Origin: Mediterraneibacter glycyrrhizinilyticus
GTDB taxonomy: Bacteria > Bacillota > Clostridia > Lachnospirales > Lachnospiraceae
DNA length: 64,000 nucleotides
NCBI RefSeq assembly: GCF_015560805.1
Contig: NZ_JADMSO010000001.1
Coordinates: forward strand, 124,001-188,000
Reading direction: 5' to 3'
Part shown: positions 50,584-59,076 of the stretch, piece after piece
Layout: every line of letters starts with the position of its first letter
Numbering within the stretch: position 1 is the first letter of the stretch
The notes under the pieces: model-generated
Told to the model about the DNA's origin: nothing
Seen by the model: only the letters and a program-made list of their open reading frames with translations
The model's database searches: none
Translations under genes and position numbers: made by a program

Positions 50584-51243
50584 ATGAAGAAAAGAAGCTA
50601 TGAGGAAATGACACATATATATGGAAGAATCTGGATCTTAAGCGCGCTTGGCATGATCTTTTCTTACCCGATCATCACCTGTATCTATTATGGGGCATGG
50701 CCGGGATGGAAACCGGTTCTTCAAGGACTTCTCGGGGTGGCGCCGATCTTCTGGACGGTGGGTCTGATCGAAGTACTGACGTTTGTACCGATGCTTGGAA
50801 CGGCAAGCTCTTATCTGGCGTTTGTCACCGGCAACCTGACGAACTTAAAAGTTCCGGCGGCGCTGACTGCGATGGAAAATGCAGGAACGAAACCGGGAAC
50901 GGATGAGGGCGAAGTGATCTCGACGATCGCGGTGGCGACATCTTCGATCGTGACGACTGCGGTGATCGCACTTGGCGTGGCGCTTCTCGTGCCGCTGACT
51001 CCGCTTTTGGAAAATCCGGCGATCAAACCGGCATTCGACAATATACTGCCGGCGCTGTTCGGCGGACTTGCGGTTGTCTATGTGAGCAAAAATTGGAAGA
51101 TTGCGATTGCGCCGCTTGTATTTATGGTCGTATTATTTTTACTTGTACCGTCACTGTCCGGTTCTGTCGGCGTGCTTGTTCCGGTAGGAGCATTGATCGC
51201 GATCGGCTCTGCGCGTGTACTTTATAAAAAAGGAAAATTATAA
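50584..51243 (+). CDS. Membrane protein partner of the DUF5058 protein
   Basis: A 219-residue protein with about six hydrophobic segments: YGRIWILSALGMIFSYPIITCIYYGAWPGW, GLIEVLTFVPMLGTASSYLAFVTGNLTNLKVPAALTAME, EGEVISTIAVATSSIVTTAVIALG. The N-L-T-N-L-K-V-P stretch resembles a half-membrane re-entrant loop. No function is assigned. Gene order and spacing indicate it forms a heteromeric transporter with the preceding protein. GGAGG lies before ATG 50584. Confidence 0.65.
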   Translation: MKKRSYEEMTHIYGRIWILSALGMIFSYPIITCIYYGAWPGWKPVLQGLLGVAPIFWTVGLIEVLTFVPMLGTASSYLAFVTGNLTNLKVPAALTAMENAGTKPGTDEGEVISTIAVATSSIVTTAVIALGVALLVPLTPLLENPAIKPAFDNILPALFGGLAVVYVSKNWKIAIAPLVFMVVLFLLVPSLSGSVGVLVPVGALIAIGSARVLYKKGKL

Positions 51244-51271
51244 AATGTGACAGAAAGGAAGTTGGGATAGT

Positions 51272-52711
51272 ATGACAACAGTTTTTATGATCATAGGGGC
51301 GGCAGTGCTGATCTTTCTGGCGGTACTTTTGATCCGCGCGGCGATGTTTACGCCGAAGCCGGAACGGGAACGTTCTCAGGAAACCGTCGAATTAAATGAA
51401 GAGAAGATCGTGAAAGATATGCAGGAGATGATCCGGTGTAAGACGATTTCTTACAATGATGATTCTCTGATCGACAAAAGGGAGTTTTTAAAGTTCAGAG
51501 AATTGCTTCCGGAGATGTATCCGAAAATCCATGAGACGTGTGAACGCACCTTTCATGGTGTGAACGGGATTCTGTATTGCTGGAGAGGAAAACACGAGGG
51601 AGATCCGATCGTGCTGATGTCTCATTACGATGTTGTTCCGGTGGAAGAAAGCCAGTGGGAGAAACCGGCATTTGACGGGATCGTGGAAGACGGCGTGCTT
51701 TGGGGAAGAGGAACGCTGGACACGAAAGGAACGCTGTGCGGAATCATGGAAGCGGCAGAGAAACTGATCTCGGAGGGCTTCGTACCGGAGCATGATATTT
51801 ACTTTGCATTTTCCGGTCAGGAAGAAGTCAACGGCGAGAGCTGTCCGGCGATCGTGGACTGGTTTGAAGAAAAAGGGATCCATCCGGCAATGGTCGTCGA
51901 CGAGGGCGGAGCCGTTGTGGACAATGTATTCCCGGGCGTGGATCGGGAATGCGCGCTGATCGGTATTGCGGAAAAAGGTCTGACCAATATTGAATTTCAC
52001 GCAAAGAGCGGCGGCGGACATGCGTCGATGCCTCCGGTACATACGATCGTGGGAGAACTGGCGCAGGCTGTGACCGATGTGGAGAAGCATCCGTTCCCAA
52101 GACAGATGACAAAACCGGTGCGGGAGATGCTGGACACATTGGGGCGGCACTCGACATTCCTGTATAAGATCTTGTTTGCAAATCTCTGGTGTTTTGAGGG
52201 CTTGTTCGATAAAGTCTGCAAAAAAGCGGGCGGAGAACTGAACGCGATGCTCCGTACAACCTGTGCGGTCACAAAAATGGAGGGCGGAAAGGCATTCAAC
52301 GTGATCCCGCCGAAAGCTTCCGTCGGAATGAACCTGCGGCTGATCGGAAATGATACCGTAGAATCGGCGCGGGATTATCTGGAAAAAGTGATCCACAATC
52401 CGAAGATCGAAGTATCTGTATATGAGGGAAGAAATCCGTCCATCGAATCAGACACATCCTGCCCGGAGTGGGAGACACTCTGTCAGGCGGTTGCGGACAC
52501 ATGGAAAGAAGCGCTTGTCTCGCCGTATCTGATGATGGCGTGCAGCGATTCGTGGCATTACTGCCGGATCACGGATCGGGTATATAAATTTTCCGCGATG
52601 AAGCTCTCCAAGGAAGAGCGCGGTATGATCCACGGAAACAACGAACGTGTTCCGGTCAGTACATTGGTGAAAACGGTGGAATTTTATGTACGTCTGATGA
52701 AAAAATGCTGA
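51272..52711 (+). CDS. M20-family metallopeptidase with N-terminal membrane anchor
   Basis: A 479-residue peptidase. One hydrophobic helix at residues 2-25 anchors it. The catalytic domain shows PIVLMSHYDVVPV (metal His and Asp), GVLWGRGTLDTKGTLCGIMEA (bridging Asp), AFSGQEEVNGE (general base and metal Glu), VDEGGA and a later DSWHY. An inserted dimerisation domain carries ITLN-type strands (GLTNIEFHAKSGGGHASMP). It resembles carboxypeptidase/aminoacylase M20 enzymes. In an operon with the DUF5058 transporter pair it may process the transported peptide or acyl-amino acid. Confidence 0.88.
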   Translation: MTTVFMIIGAAVLIFLAVLLIRAAMFTPKPERERSQETVELNEEKIVKDMQEMIRCKTISYNDDSLIDKREFLKFRELLPEMYPKIHETCERTFHGVNGILYCWRGKHEGDPIVLMSHYDVVPVEESQWEKPAFDGIVEDGVLWGRGTLDTKGTLCGIMEAAEKLISEGFVPEHDIYFAFSGQEEVNGESCPAIVDWFEEKGIHPAMVVDEGGAVVDNVFPGVDRECALIGIAEKGLTNIEFHAKSGGGHASMPPVHTIVGELAQAVTDVEKHPFPRQMTKPVREMLDTLGRHSTFLYKILFANLWCFEGLFDKVCKKAGGELNAMLRTTCAVTKMEGGKAFNVIPPKASVGMNLRLIGNDTVESARDYLEKVIHNPKIEVSVYEGRNPSIESDTSCPEWETLCQAVADTWKEALVSPYLMMACSDSWHYCRITDRVYKFSAMKLSKEERGMIHGNNERVPVSTLVKTVEFYVRLMKKC

Positions 52712-52790
52712 TGGAAAAATATCGGTAGAAAAATAGCGGTGAAAAAATACGAATGAAAAAATAGCAATGAAACAGGTGGAAACAGCAGGA

Positions 52791-52819
52791 CGGAGGGGAG
52801 CGTGAGAGTCTCCCCTCCG
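52791..52819 (+). terminator. Hairpin before the first MATE gene
   Basis: CGGAGGGGAG and CTCCCCTCCG form a perfect 10-bp stem with a 9-base loop; the tail is only TTTG, so it may be a weak terminator for the peptidase unit. Confidence 0.6.
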
Positions 52820-52847
52820 TTTGACGCTGGAAGATGAGAGGGAAATT

Positions 52848-54227
52848 ATGGAGTGGTTAAAGAAATTATTTGCGCCGGTCGATATGACCGTGGGGCGTCC
52901 GTGGGAGGACATCCTGATTTTTACGGTTCCGATGCTGATCGGAAATATCGCACAGCAGTTATATAACACTGTGGACAGTGTGGTCGTTGGAAAATATGTG
53001 GGAGACAACGCGCTTGCGGCAGTCGGAAGCGCCGGACCGATTTTAAATCTTTTGATCGTATTATTTATCGGGATCAGTGTGGGCGCGAGCATTATGGTGT
53101 CCCAGTATTTCGGGGCGAGAAACCGGGAGGATCTGTCCCGCACGATCGGAAGCTGTATCGTGCTGACTGGATTGGCGTCCCTGTTTGTGATGGTGGTTGC
53201 GACGATGCTGTCCCGTCCGCTGCTCGTTCTGCTCGGGACGCCGGACAGTATTCTGGACTGGTGTACGTCTTATCTGCATATTTTATTTTTAGGTGCGGCA
53301 GGAATGGCATATTACAATATTTTGAGCGGTGTGCTCCGCGGACTGGGGGATTCGATCTCCGCGCTTGTCTATCTGATCGTGGCAAGTGTGACCAATATCG
53401 TGCTGGATCTGGTGTTTGTCGCACAGTTTAAGATGGGCGTTGCGGGAGTGGCGCTGGCAACCGTGATCGCACAGGCAGTCTCGGCGATCCTCTGCCTGTG
53501 GAAACTGGCGCGTATGCGGGATTTATTTGATATGAAATGGTCTTACATGCGTCTGAGTAAAATGCATACGATGAATATCATCAAACTCGGCGTACCGTCG
53601 GGGGTGACGCAGGCGATCATGTCCATGGCGATGCTGGTCGTACAGTCGCTGACCAACAGTTTTGGAGAACAGTTTATTGCGGCAAATGTGATCGTGATGC
53701 GTGTGGATGGATTTGCGATGCTTCCGAACTTCTCATTCGGAACGGCGATGACAACGTATGCGGGACAGAACATCGGCGCGCGCGCCCATGACCGTGTCAC
53801 CCAAGGCGCGAAACAGGGAACTCTGATGGGGCTTGGCGTGTCGGCGGCGATCACGGCTGGGATCTTGTTGTTCGGAAGAAGTCTGATGAGCATTTTCACG
53901 AATACGGAAGCGTTGGTGGAAATGAGTATGAATATGATGCGCATCCTTGCGGTCGGCTACATTGCGATGGCAGTGATCCAGTGCCTGTCCGGTGTGATGC
54001 GCGGCGCGGGCGACACGATGACGCCGATGTGGATCTCACTGGTCATGACGATCATCATCCGTGTACCGCTGGCGTACGGTTTGGTGTATCTGACAAGAAG
54101 CACACAGTTCCCGCAGGGCAGAAAAGAATGTATCTTTGTTTCACTTCTGATCTCATGGCTGATCGGCGCGGTGATGACGGCAGTCTGCTATAAAAGAGGA
54201 AAATGGAAAGAAAAGGCGGTATCGTGA
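52848..54227 (+). CDS. MATE-family efflux transporter
   Basis: A 459-residue MATE antiporter with twelve hydrophobic segments in two halves. It opens with FAPVDMTVGRPWEDILIFTVPMLIGNIAQQLYNTVDSVVVGKYVGDNALAAVG; the second half repeats the pattern from INSIIKLGVPSGVTQAI-like to CLSGVMRGAGDTMTP. Such pumps export cationic compounds with Na+ or H+ exchange. ATG 52848 is chosen because the in-frame ATG at 52821 lies in the hairpin region without an RBS. Its TGA overlaps the nth start by one base. Confidence 0.9.
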   Translation: MEWLKKLFAPVDMTVGRPWEDILIFTVPMLIGNIAQQLYNTVDSVVVGKYVGDNALAAVGSAGPILNLLIVLFIGISVGASIMVSQYFGARNREDLSRTIGSCIVLTGLASLFVMVVATMLSRPLLVLLGTPDSILDWCTSYLHILFLGAAGMAYYNILSGVLRGLGDSISALVYLIVASVTNIVLDLVFVAQFKMGVAGVALATVIAQAVSAILCLWKLARMRDLFDMKWSYMRLSKMHTMNIIKLGVPSGVTQAIMSMAMLVVQSLTNSFGEQFIAANVIVMRVDGFAMLPNFSFGTAMTTYAGQNIGARAHDRVTQGAKQGTLMGLGVSAAITAGILLFGRSLMSIFTNTEALVEMSMNMMRILAVGYIAMAVIQCLSGVMRGAGDTMTPMWISLVMTIIIRVPLAYGLVYLTRSTQFPQGRKECIFVSLLISWLIGAVMTAVCYKRGKWKEKAVS

Positions 54228-54943
54228 TGGCAAAACAAATAAAAAAAGAAATGCTTTATCAGACAGGAGATAAAAAGAAGCAGAAGCTGGCGGCGGAGGT
54301 GATCGAACGGCTCCGCCGGGAATACCCGGACGCCGCGTGTACGCTGGATTATGACAATGCATGGAAGCTGCTTGTCGGCGTGCGGCTTGCGGCACAGTGT
54401 ACGGATGAGCGGGTCAATGTGGTCGTGGAAGAGCTCTATGCAAAATATCCGACGATGGAGGCGCTTGCAGCCGCAGAGGCGGAAGAGATCGAGGCTATCG
54501 TGCGCCCCTGCGGTCTTGGGAAAAGCAAGGCGCGGGACATCAGCGCCTGCATGCGGATGATCCGGGACGTATACGGCGGACAGGTTCCGGACGATTTTGA
54601 CGAGTTGTTAAAACTTCCGGGCGTCGGAAGAAAAAGCGCCAATCTGATCGTGGGCGACGTGTTCGGCAAACCGGCGATCGTGACAGACACACATTGTATC
54701 CGTCTTGTGAACCGGATCGGGCTTGTGGATGGGATCAAAGAACCGAAAAAAGTGGAGATGGAACTTTGGAAACTGATTCCGCCTAAGGAGGGGAGCGATT
54801 TCTGCCACCGGCTTGTCTATCATGGGCGGGAAGTGTGTACGGCGCGGACAACGCCGCACTGTGAACGGTGTTGCCTAAGCGATATTTGTGCATCGGCAAA
54901 CACCGAAAATAACGAGAAAAGCAGGGAAAAGAATGAAAAATGA
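54227..54943 (+). CDS. nth: Endonuclease III
   Basis: A 238-residue bifunctional DNA glycosylase/AP lyase for oxidised pyrimidines. The helix-hairpin-helix LPGVGRKSANLIVG contains the catalytic Lys, and TDTHCIRLVNRIGL has the catalytic Asp. The C-terminal [4Fe-4S] motif is CTARTTPHCERCCLSDIC, with one extra residue in the first gap relative to E. coli (7 rather than 6). ATG 54227 shares its A with the MATE stop (TGATG); an ATG at 54203 inside the MATE gene is an alternative. It overlaps the next MATE gene by 11 bases. Confidence 0.93.
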   Translation: MAKQIKKEMLYQTGDKKKQKLAAEVIERLRREYPDAACTLDYDNAWKLLVGVRLAAQCTDERVNVVVEELYAKYPTMEALAAAEAEEIEAIVRPCGLGKSKARDISACMRMIRDVYGGQVPDDFDELLKLPGVGRKSANLIVGDVFGKPAIVTDTHCIRLVNRIGLVDGIKEPKKVEMELWKLIPPKEGSDFCHRLVYHGREVCTARTTPHCERCCLSDICASANTENNEKSREKNEK

Positions 54944-56330
54944 TTATCTGATCCAAAAGAAACCTCTGTCTGCGCTCGTGTTGTTCTCTGTCCCGATCAT
55001 CGTCGGAAATCTGTTCCAGCAGTTTTATACGATGGCAGATTCCGCGATCGTCGGGCGTTTTGTCAGTGAACAGGCATTGGCGGCGGTGGGCGCGTCCTAT
55101 GCGCTGACGAATATATTTATCTGTGTGGCGATCGGCGGCGGGATCGGTGCGTCGGTGATCGTCAGCCGCTATTTTGGCGCGAAAGAATATGAAAATATGA
55201 AGTCTGCGGTCTTTACCGCACTGCTTTCCTTTCTGGCAGTCAGTATCGTGTTGGGCGGGATCGGTCTTCTGCTCGGCAGACAGATCATGGTCGTTTTAAA
55301 TACTCCCGCGGACGTACTGGATCTTTCGGTGCAGTATCTGAATATTTATTTTCTGGGGCTTCCTTTTTTATTTATGTATAATGTCCTTTCGGCGATGTTC
55401 AACGCCCTCGGGAAATCGCGGATCCCTCTGTATTTTCTGATTTTTTCCTCGGTGTTCAATGTGATACTGGACGTGGTATTTGTCACACAGTTCGGAATGG
55501 GCGTTGCGGGTGTTGCATGGGCGACGTTGATCGCGCAGGGAATCTCGGCCGTTCTCTCATTTTTTGTATTTTTAAAAGAACTGCGCAAAATGTGCGGTCA
55601 GGAGCAGACAAACGAACACGGTCAGGATGAAAAATCTTGCAGGAAAGCAAAATACAGCGGAAAGATTTTTGATAAAGAGGAAATGTGGGCGATGATGCGC
55701 GTGGCAGTCCCGTCTATTTTCCAGCAGTCCACCGTTTCGATCGGCATGATGCTTGTACAGTCCGTAGTCAACAGCTTCGGTTCGGAAGCGTTGGCGGGAT
55801 TTTCGGCGGCAATGCGGATCGAATCTATCTGCGTGGTTCCGATGGCAGGGATCGGAAATGCTGTTTCCTCTTACACGGCACAGAATCTGGGTGCGGGAAA
55901 ACAGGAGCGTGTAGTGGAGGGATATCATGCGGCGAACCGGATGGTGATCGCCTGCGCGGTTCTGATCGCGGTTGTATTGGAGACGGCGCATCGTCCGATC
56001 ATCACATTGTTTTTGGGCGGCGGAGGAACAGAGACCGCGCTTGCGACCGGAGTCGGTTATCTGAAATTCATGGGATGGTTCTTCTGTCTGATCGGATTTA
56101 AAATGGCGGTGGACGGATTGCTCCGCGGCGCCGGCGATATGAAAATGTTCACGATCGCCAATCTGGTCAATCTGTCTGTGCGGGTGATCGTTGCTGTGAC
56201 GATGGCGCCGCGTTTCGGGATCGCGATGGTATGGATCGCCGTTCCGATCGGATGGTTCTTAAACTGGGCGATCTCGTTTATGGAATACCGGACCGGGAAA
56301 TGGCGGAAAACGATGGAGCAGAAAGAATAG
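54933..56330 (+). CDS. MATE-family efflux transporter, second copy
   Basis: A 465-residue MATE protein. It opens with LIQKKPLSALVLFSVPIIVGNLFQQFYTMADSAIVGRFVSEQALAAVG; the second half includes RVAVPSIFQQSTVSIGMMLVQSVVNSFG and GLLRGAGDMKMFTIANL. A hydrophilic insert rich in Lys, Glu and Gln (about residues 222-245) links the halves. ATG 54933 lies inside the end of nth, so the MATE-nth-MATE block is one overlapping transcription unit. The two MATE copies are clearly different from each other. Confidence 0.9.
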   Translation: MKNDYLIQKKPLSALVLFSVPIIVGNLFQQFYTMADSAIVGRFVSEQALAAVGASYALTNIFICVAIGGGIGASVIVSRYFGAKEYENMKSAVFTALLSFLAVSIVLGGIGLLLGRQIMVVLNTPADVLDLSVQYLNIYFLGLPFLFMYNVLSAMFNALGKSRIPLYFLIFSSVFNVILDVVFVTQFGMGVAGVAWATLIAQGISAVLSFFVFLKELRKMCGQEQTNEHGQDEKSCRKAKYSGKIFDKEEMWAMMRVAVPSIFQQSTVSIGMMLVQSVVNSFGSEALAGFSAAMRIESICVVPMAGIGNAVSSYTAQNLGAGKQERVVEGYHAANRMVIACAVLIAVVLETAHRPIITLFLGGGGTETALATGVGYLKFMGWFFCLIGFKMAVDGLLRGAGDMKMFTIANLVNLSVRVIVAVTMAPRFGIAMVWIAVPIGWFLNWAISFMEYRTGKWRKTMEQKE

Positions 56331-56348
56331 AATGCGGAGAGGAAAGAA

Positions 56349-57707
56349 ATGGAAAGTAAAACAGCAGAAGAGTTACTTCAATTTATCGGGGAAAGCCCGA
56401 GTGCATTCCACGCGGTCGATACGATGAAACGGATGTTGGATGCAAGACAATACGAACAGCTTTTGGAGGGGGATACATGGGAACTTTCCCCCGGAGGAAA
56501 ATATTATGTGATCCGGGGAGGCACATCGCTGATCGCATTTCGGATCCCGTCTGCGAAAATCAAGAGTCGTGTCCACGGCGGGTTTCGCGGATTTCAGATT
56601 ATGGCGAGCCACAGTGATTCGCCGACATTTAAGGTGAAAGAGAATCCGGAGATGGAAGCGGAAAAAGCATATGTGAAATTGAACGTGGAGAAATACGGCG
56701 GCATGTTGATCGCGCCGTGGTTCGACCGTCCGCTTTCGGTAGCGGGACGTCTGATCGTGCGTGAAAACGGAAGAATCGTATCAAAGCTTGTGAACGTGGA
56801 CAAAGATCTGCTTCTGATCCCGAGTCTTGCTGTCCATATGGATCGGCAGGCGAACGAGGGGCACAAATATAATGTGCAGAAAGAACTGCTTCCGCTCTAC
56901 GGGATGATCGGCGCAAAAGGAACATTTCTCCGGGCAGTGGCGGAGTCGGCGGGCGTTTCCGAAGAAGATATTTTAGGACACGATCTGTTTTTATATAACC
57001 GGGTCGGAGGAACGATCTGGGGAGCGGAGGATGCGTTTCTTTCTTCTGCACGGCTGGATGATCTGCAGTGCGCATTTGCATCCTTGAAAGGATTTCTCGC
57101 CGCGGAGGCTGCGGCAGAAGAGTGCGAGAGTATTCCGGTGCACTGTGTGTTTGACAATGAGGAAGTGGGAAGCAGTACGAAACAGGGAGCGGCGTCCACA
57201 TTTCTTGCGGATACGCTTGTACGGATCAATGAGTTGCTCGGCAGAACGCCGGGAGAATACCGGCAGGCGATCGCGTCGAGCTTTATGGTGTCGGCGGATA
57301 ATGCCCACGCCGTGCATCCGAATTTTGCGGAGGCGGCATGTCCGACGAACCGTCCGGTGCTGAATGAGGGAATCGTGCTGAAATACAGCGCCAACCAGAA
57401 ATATACGACCGATGGTGTGTCTGCGGCATTGTGGAAACAATTGTGCGAAAATGCAAATGTTCTGTATCAGACCTTTTTGAACCGGGCGGATATGATCGGC
57501 GGATCGACGCTTGGCAATCTGTCGGGAAATCAGGTTGCGGTCTGCTGTGTGGATATCGGACTACCTCAGCTTGCCATGCATTCGCCGTATGAGACCGCCG
57601 GTGTGAAAGATACGGAAGCACTTGTGCGGGCGGCGAAAGCGTTGTTTGAAAGTTCGGTGGAAGAGAGCGGGTACGGCAGTTACAGGCTGATCAAGTCAGG
57701 ATGTTAA
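56349..57707 (+). CDS. M18-family aminopeptidase
   Basis: A 452-residue zinc aminopeptidase of the aspartyl aminopeptidase family. Visible: LLQFIGESPSAFHAVDTMK at the N-terminus, IMASHSDSPTFKVK with a metal His and Asp, LDDLQCAFASL, VFDNEEVGSSTKQGA (catalytic and metal Glu), FMVSADNAHAVHPNF (metal Asp and His) and the C-terminal GGSTLGNLSGNQVAVCCVDIGLPQLAMHSPYE. It releases N-terminal acidic or other residues in the cytosol. GAGGAAAG lies before ATG 56349. Confidence 0.93.
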   Translation: MESKTAEELLQFIGESPSAFHAVDTMKRMLDARQYEQLLEGDTWELSPGGKYYVIRGGTSLIAFRIPSAKIKSRVHGGFRGFQIMASHSDSPTFKVKENPEMEAEKAYVKLNVEKYGGMLIAPWFDRPLSVAGRLIVRENGRIVSKLVNVDKDLLLIPSLAVHMDRQANEGHKYNVQKELLPLYGMIGAKGTFLRAVAESAGVSEEDILGHDLFLYNRVGGTIWGAEDAFLSSARLDDLQCAFASLKGFLAAEAAAEECESIPVHCVFDNEEVGSSTKQGAASTFLADTLVRINELLGRTPGEYRQAIASSFMVSADNAHAVHPNFAEAACPTNRPVLNEGIVLKYSANQKYTTDGVSAALWKQLCENANVLYQTFLNRADMIGGSTLGNLSGNQVAVCCVDIGLPQLAMHSPYETAGVKDTEALVRAAKALFESSVEESGYGSYRLIKSGC

Positions 57708-57749
57708 GCCTGACGGAAGATTTGTCAGAGTGAAGAGGAGGAACGAAAG

Positions 57750-58880
57750 ATGCTTTATACAATACCGGATTATTACGAAGCGTTTTCCTGTACGGCGGAT
57801 GCGTGTGAAGATACTTGCTGCGCAGGCTGGCAGATCGTTGTCGATGAGGAAGCACTGGAACGGTATCGGGCGGAGAAAGGACCTTATCGGAAAAAATTAA
57901 GAGAGGCGATCTGCTGGCGCGACGGAACGTTCCGGCAGGATCCGCTTCGCAGATGCAAGTTTCTGAAAGAAGATAATTTGTGCGAAATGTATCAGCAGCT
58001 CGGAGCGGACAGCCTTTGTAAGACTTGCAGGACGTATCCGCGTCATACGGAAGAGTTTGAGGGCGTCCGGGAAATCTCTCTTTCGTTGTCCTGTCCGGAA
58101 GTGACAAGAATGTTGGTCGGCAGACAGGAACCGGTGGAATTTCTGAATTACGAAAAAGAGGGAGAGGAAGAATTTGACGGATTCGATCCGTTTTTATACT
58201 CCTATCTTGTGGATACGCGTGATCTGATGTTGATAACTTTAAAAAATCGGCGGCTTCCTGTGGAAAACCGGATGATGCTGATGCTCGGAATGGCGCATGA
58301 TCTGGAGGAACGTGTGAAAAAAGGCGCGTTGTTCTCCTGCGGCGATGTGTTGGATACTTACCGGAAAGAAACATATTTCTCCGCGGCGGCAAGAAAAGCG
58401 GAGCGATATAAAATGGACTGGAAACGGCGGTACACATTTTCACGCCGGACATTTGCGATGATCCGTAAACTGGAACTTCTGCAGCCGGAGTGGAAACAGA
58501 TGCGTACGGAAACGAGCCGGATCTTATTTTCGGGCGGCTGGAGAGGGTATCGGAATCTCCATAAGGAATTTGCCCGGGCGGAAGTGACGGGATTCGACCG
58601 GGAAATCCTGACGGAGCAGCTGCTTGTCTATTTCATTTTTACTTATTTCTGCGGCGCGGTCTACGATGAGAAGATTTTCGTAAACGCGCAGGTGGCGGCG
58701 GGAAGCGTTGCGCTGATCTGGGATTTTCTGGCGGCGCGCTGGCTGAAAAACGGGAAGACATTGGATCAGGATGATGTGATCGAAGTGATCTACCGCTATT
58801 CCCGTGAGCTGGAACATTCCGATAAAAATTTGAAAAAGATATGGAAACTGTTGGAGAAGCAAGCGGAATTGTATCGCTAG
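57750..58880 (+). CDS. FliB-like (flagellin lysine-N-methylase family) Cys-rich protein
   Basis: A 376-residue protein with the family's N-terminal cysteine cluster: FSCTADACEDTCCAGW, then RCKFLKEDNLCEMY and SLCKTCRTYPRH, a YkgJ-like metal-binding arrangement, followed by SLSLSCPEVTRML. The rest is helical. Annotated members are called flagellin lysine-N-methylase after FliB, but many carriers have no flagella and no flagellar genes appear in this window, so the substrate is open. GGAGGA lies before ATG 57750. The TAG stop is part of a palindrome-family copy. Confidence 0.8.
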   Translation: MLYTIPDYYEAFSCTADACEDTCCAGWQIVVDEEALERYRAEKGPYRKKLREAICWRDGTFRQDPLRRCKFLKEDNLCEMYQQLGADSLCKTCRTYPRHTEEFEGVREISLSLSCPEVTRMLVGRQEPVEFLNYEKEGEEEFDGFDPFLYSYLVDTRDLMLITLKNRRLPVENRMMLMLGMAHDLEERVKKGALFSCGDVLDTYRKETYFSAAARKAERYKMDWKRRYTFSRRTFAMIRKLELLQPEWKQMRTETSRILFSGGWRGYRNLHKEFARAEVTGFDREILTEQLLVYFIFTYFCGAVYDEKIFVNAQVAAGSVALIWDFLAARWLKNGKTLDQDDVIEVIYRYSRELEHSDKNLKKIWKLLEKQAELYR

Positions 58881-58918
58881 TGTATAAGGGGAAATTTTAC
58901 CCTTGTACACGGATGCTG
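58878..58918. repeat. Palindrome-family copy overlapping a stop codon
   Basis: TAGTGTATAAGGGGAAA pairs with ACCCTTGTACACGGATG around TTT. Its first three bases are the stop codon of the FliB-like gene, and it may also act as that gene's terminator. Confidence 0.65.
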
Positions 58919-59076
58919 CCGGTGACTTATGAGAATTTATAATTTAAAGTAATAAGAAAAATCAAGAGGAACCATTTTTTTTGTCGGCGGTTCGTGGTAA
59001 ACTATCATCGATGGGCAAGGGGACGGGAAGTCATCTTGTCTTTTGACGGTAAGACAGAAGAAAGGGAGAATAAAAC

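Noticed and set aside
51488-52396. 302-codon minus-strand open frame
   Set aside because: Antisense to the M20 peptidase gene; His/Arg-rich shadow frame.
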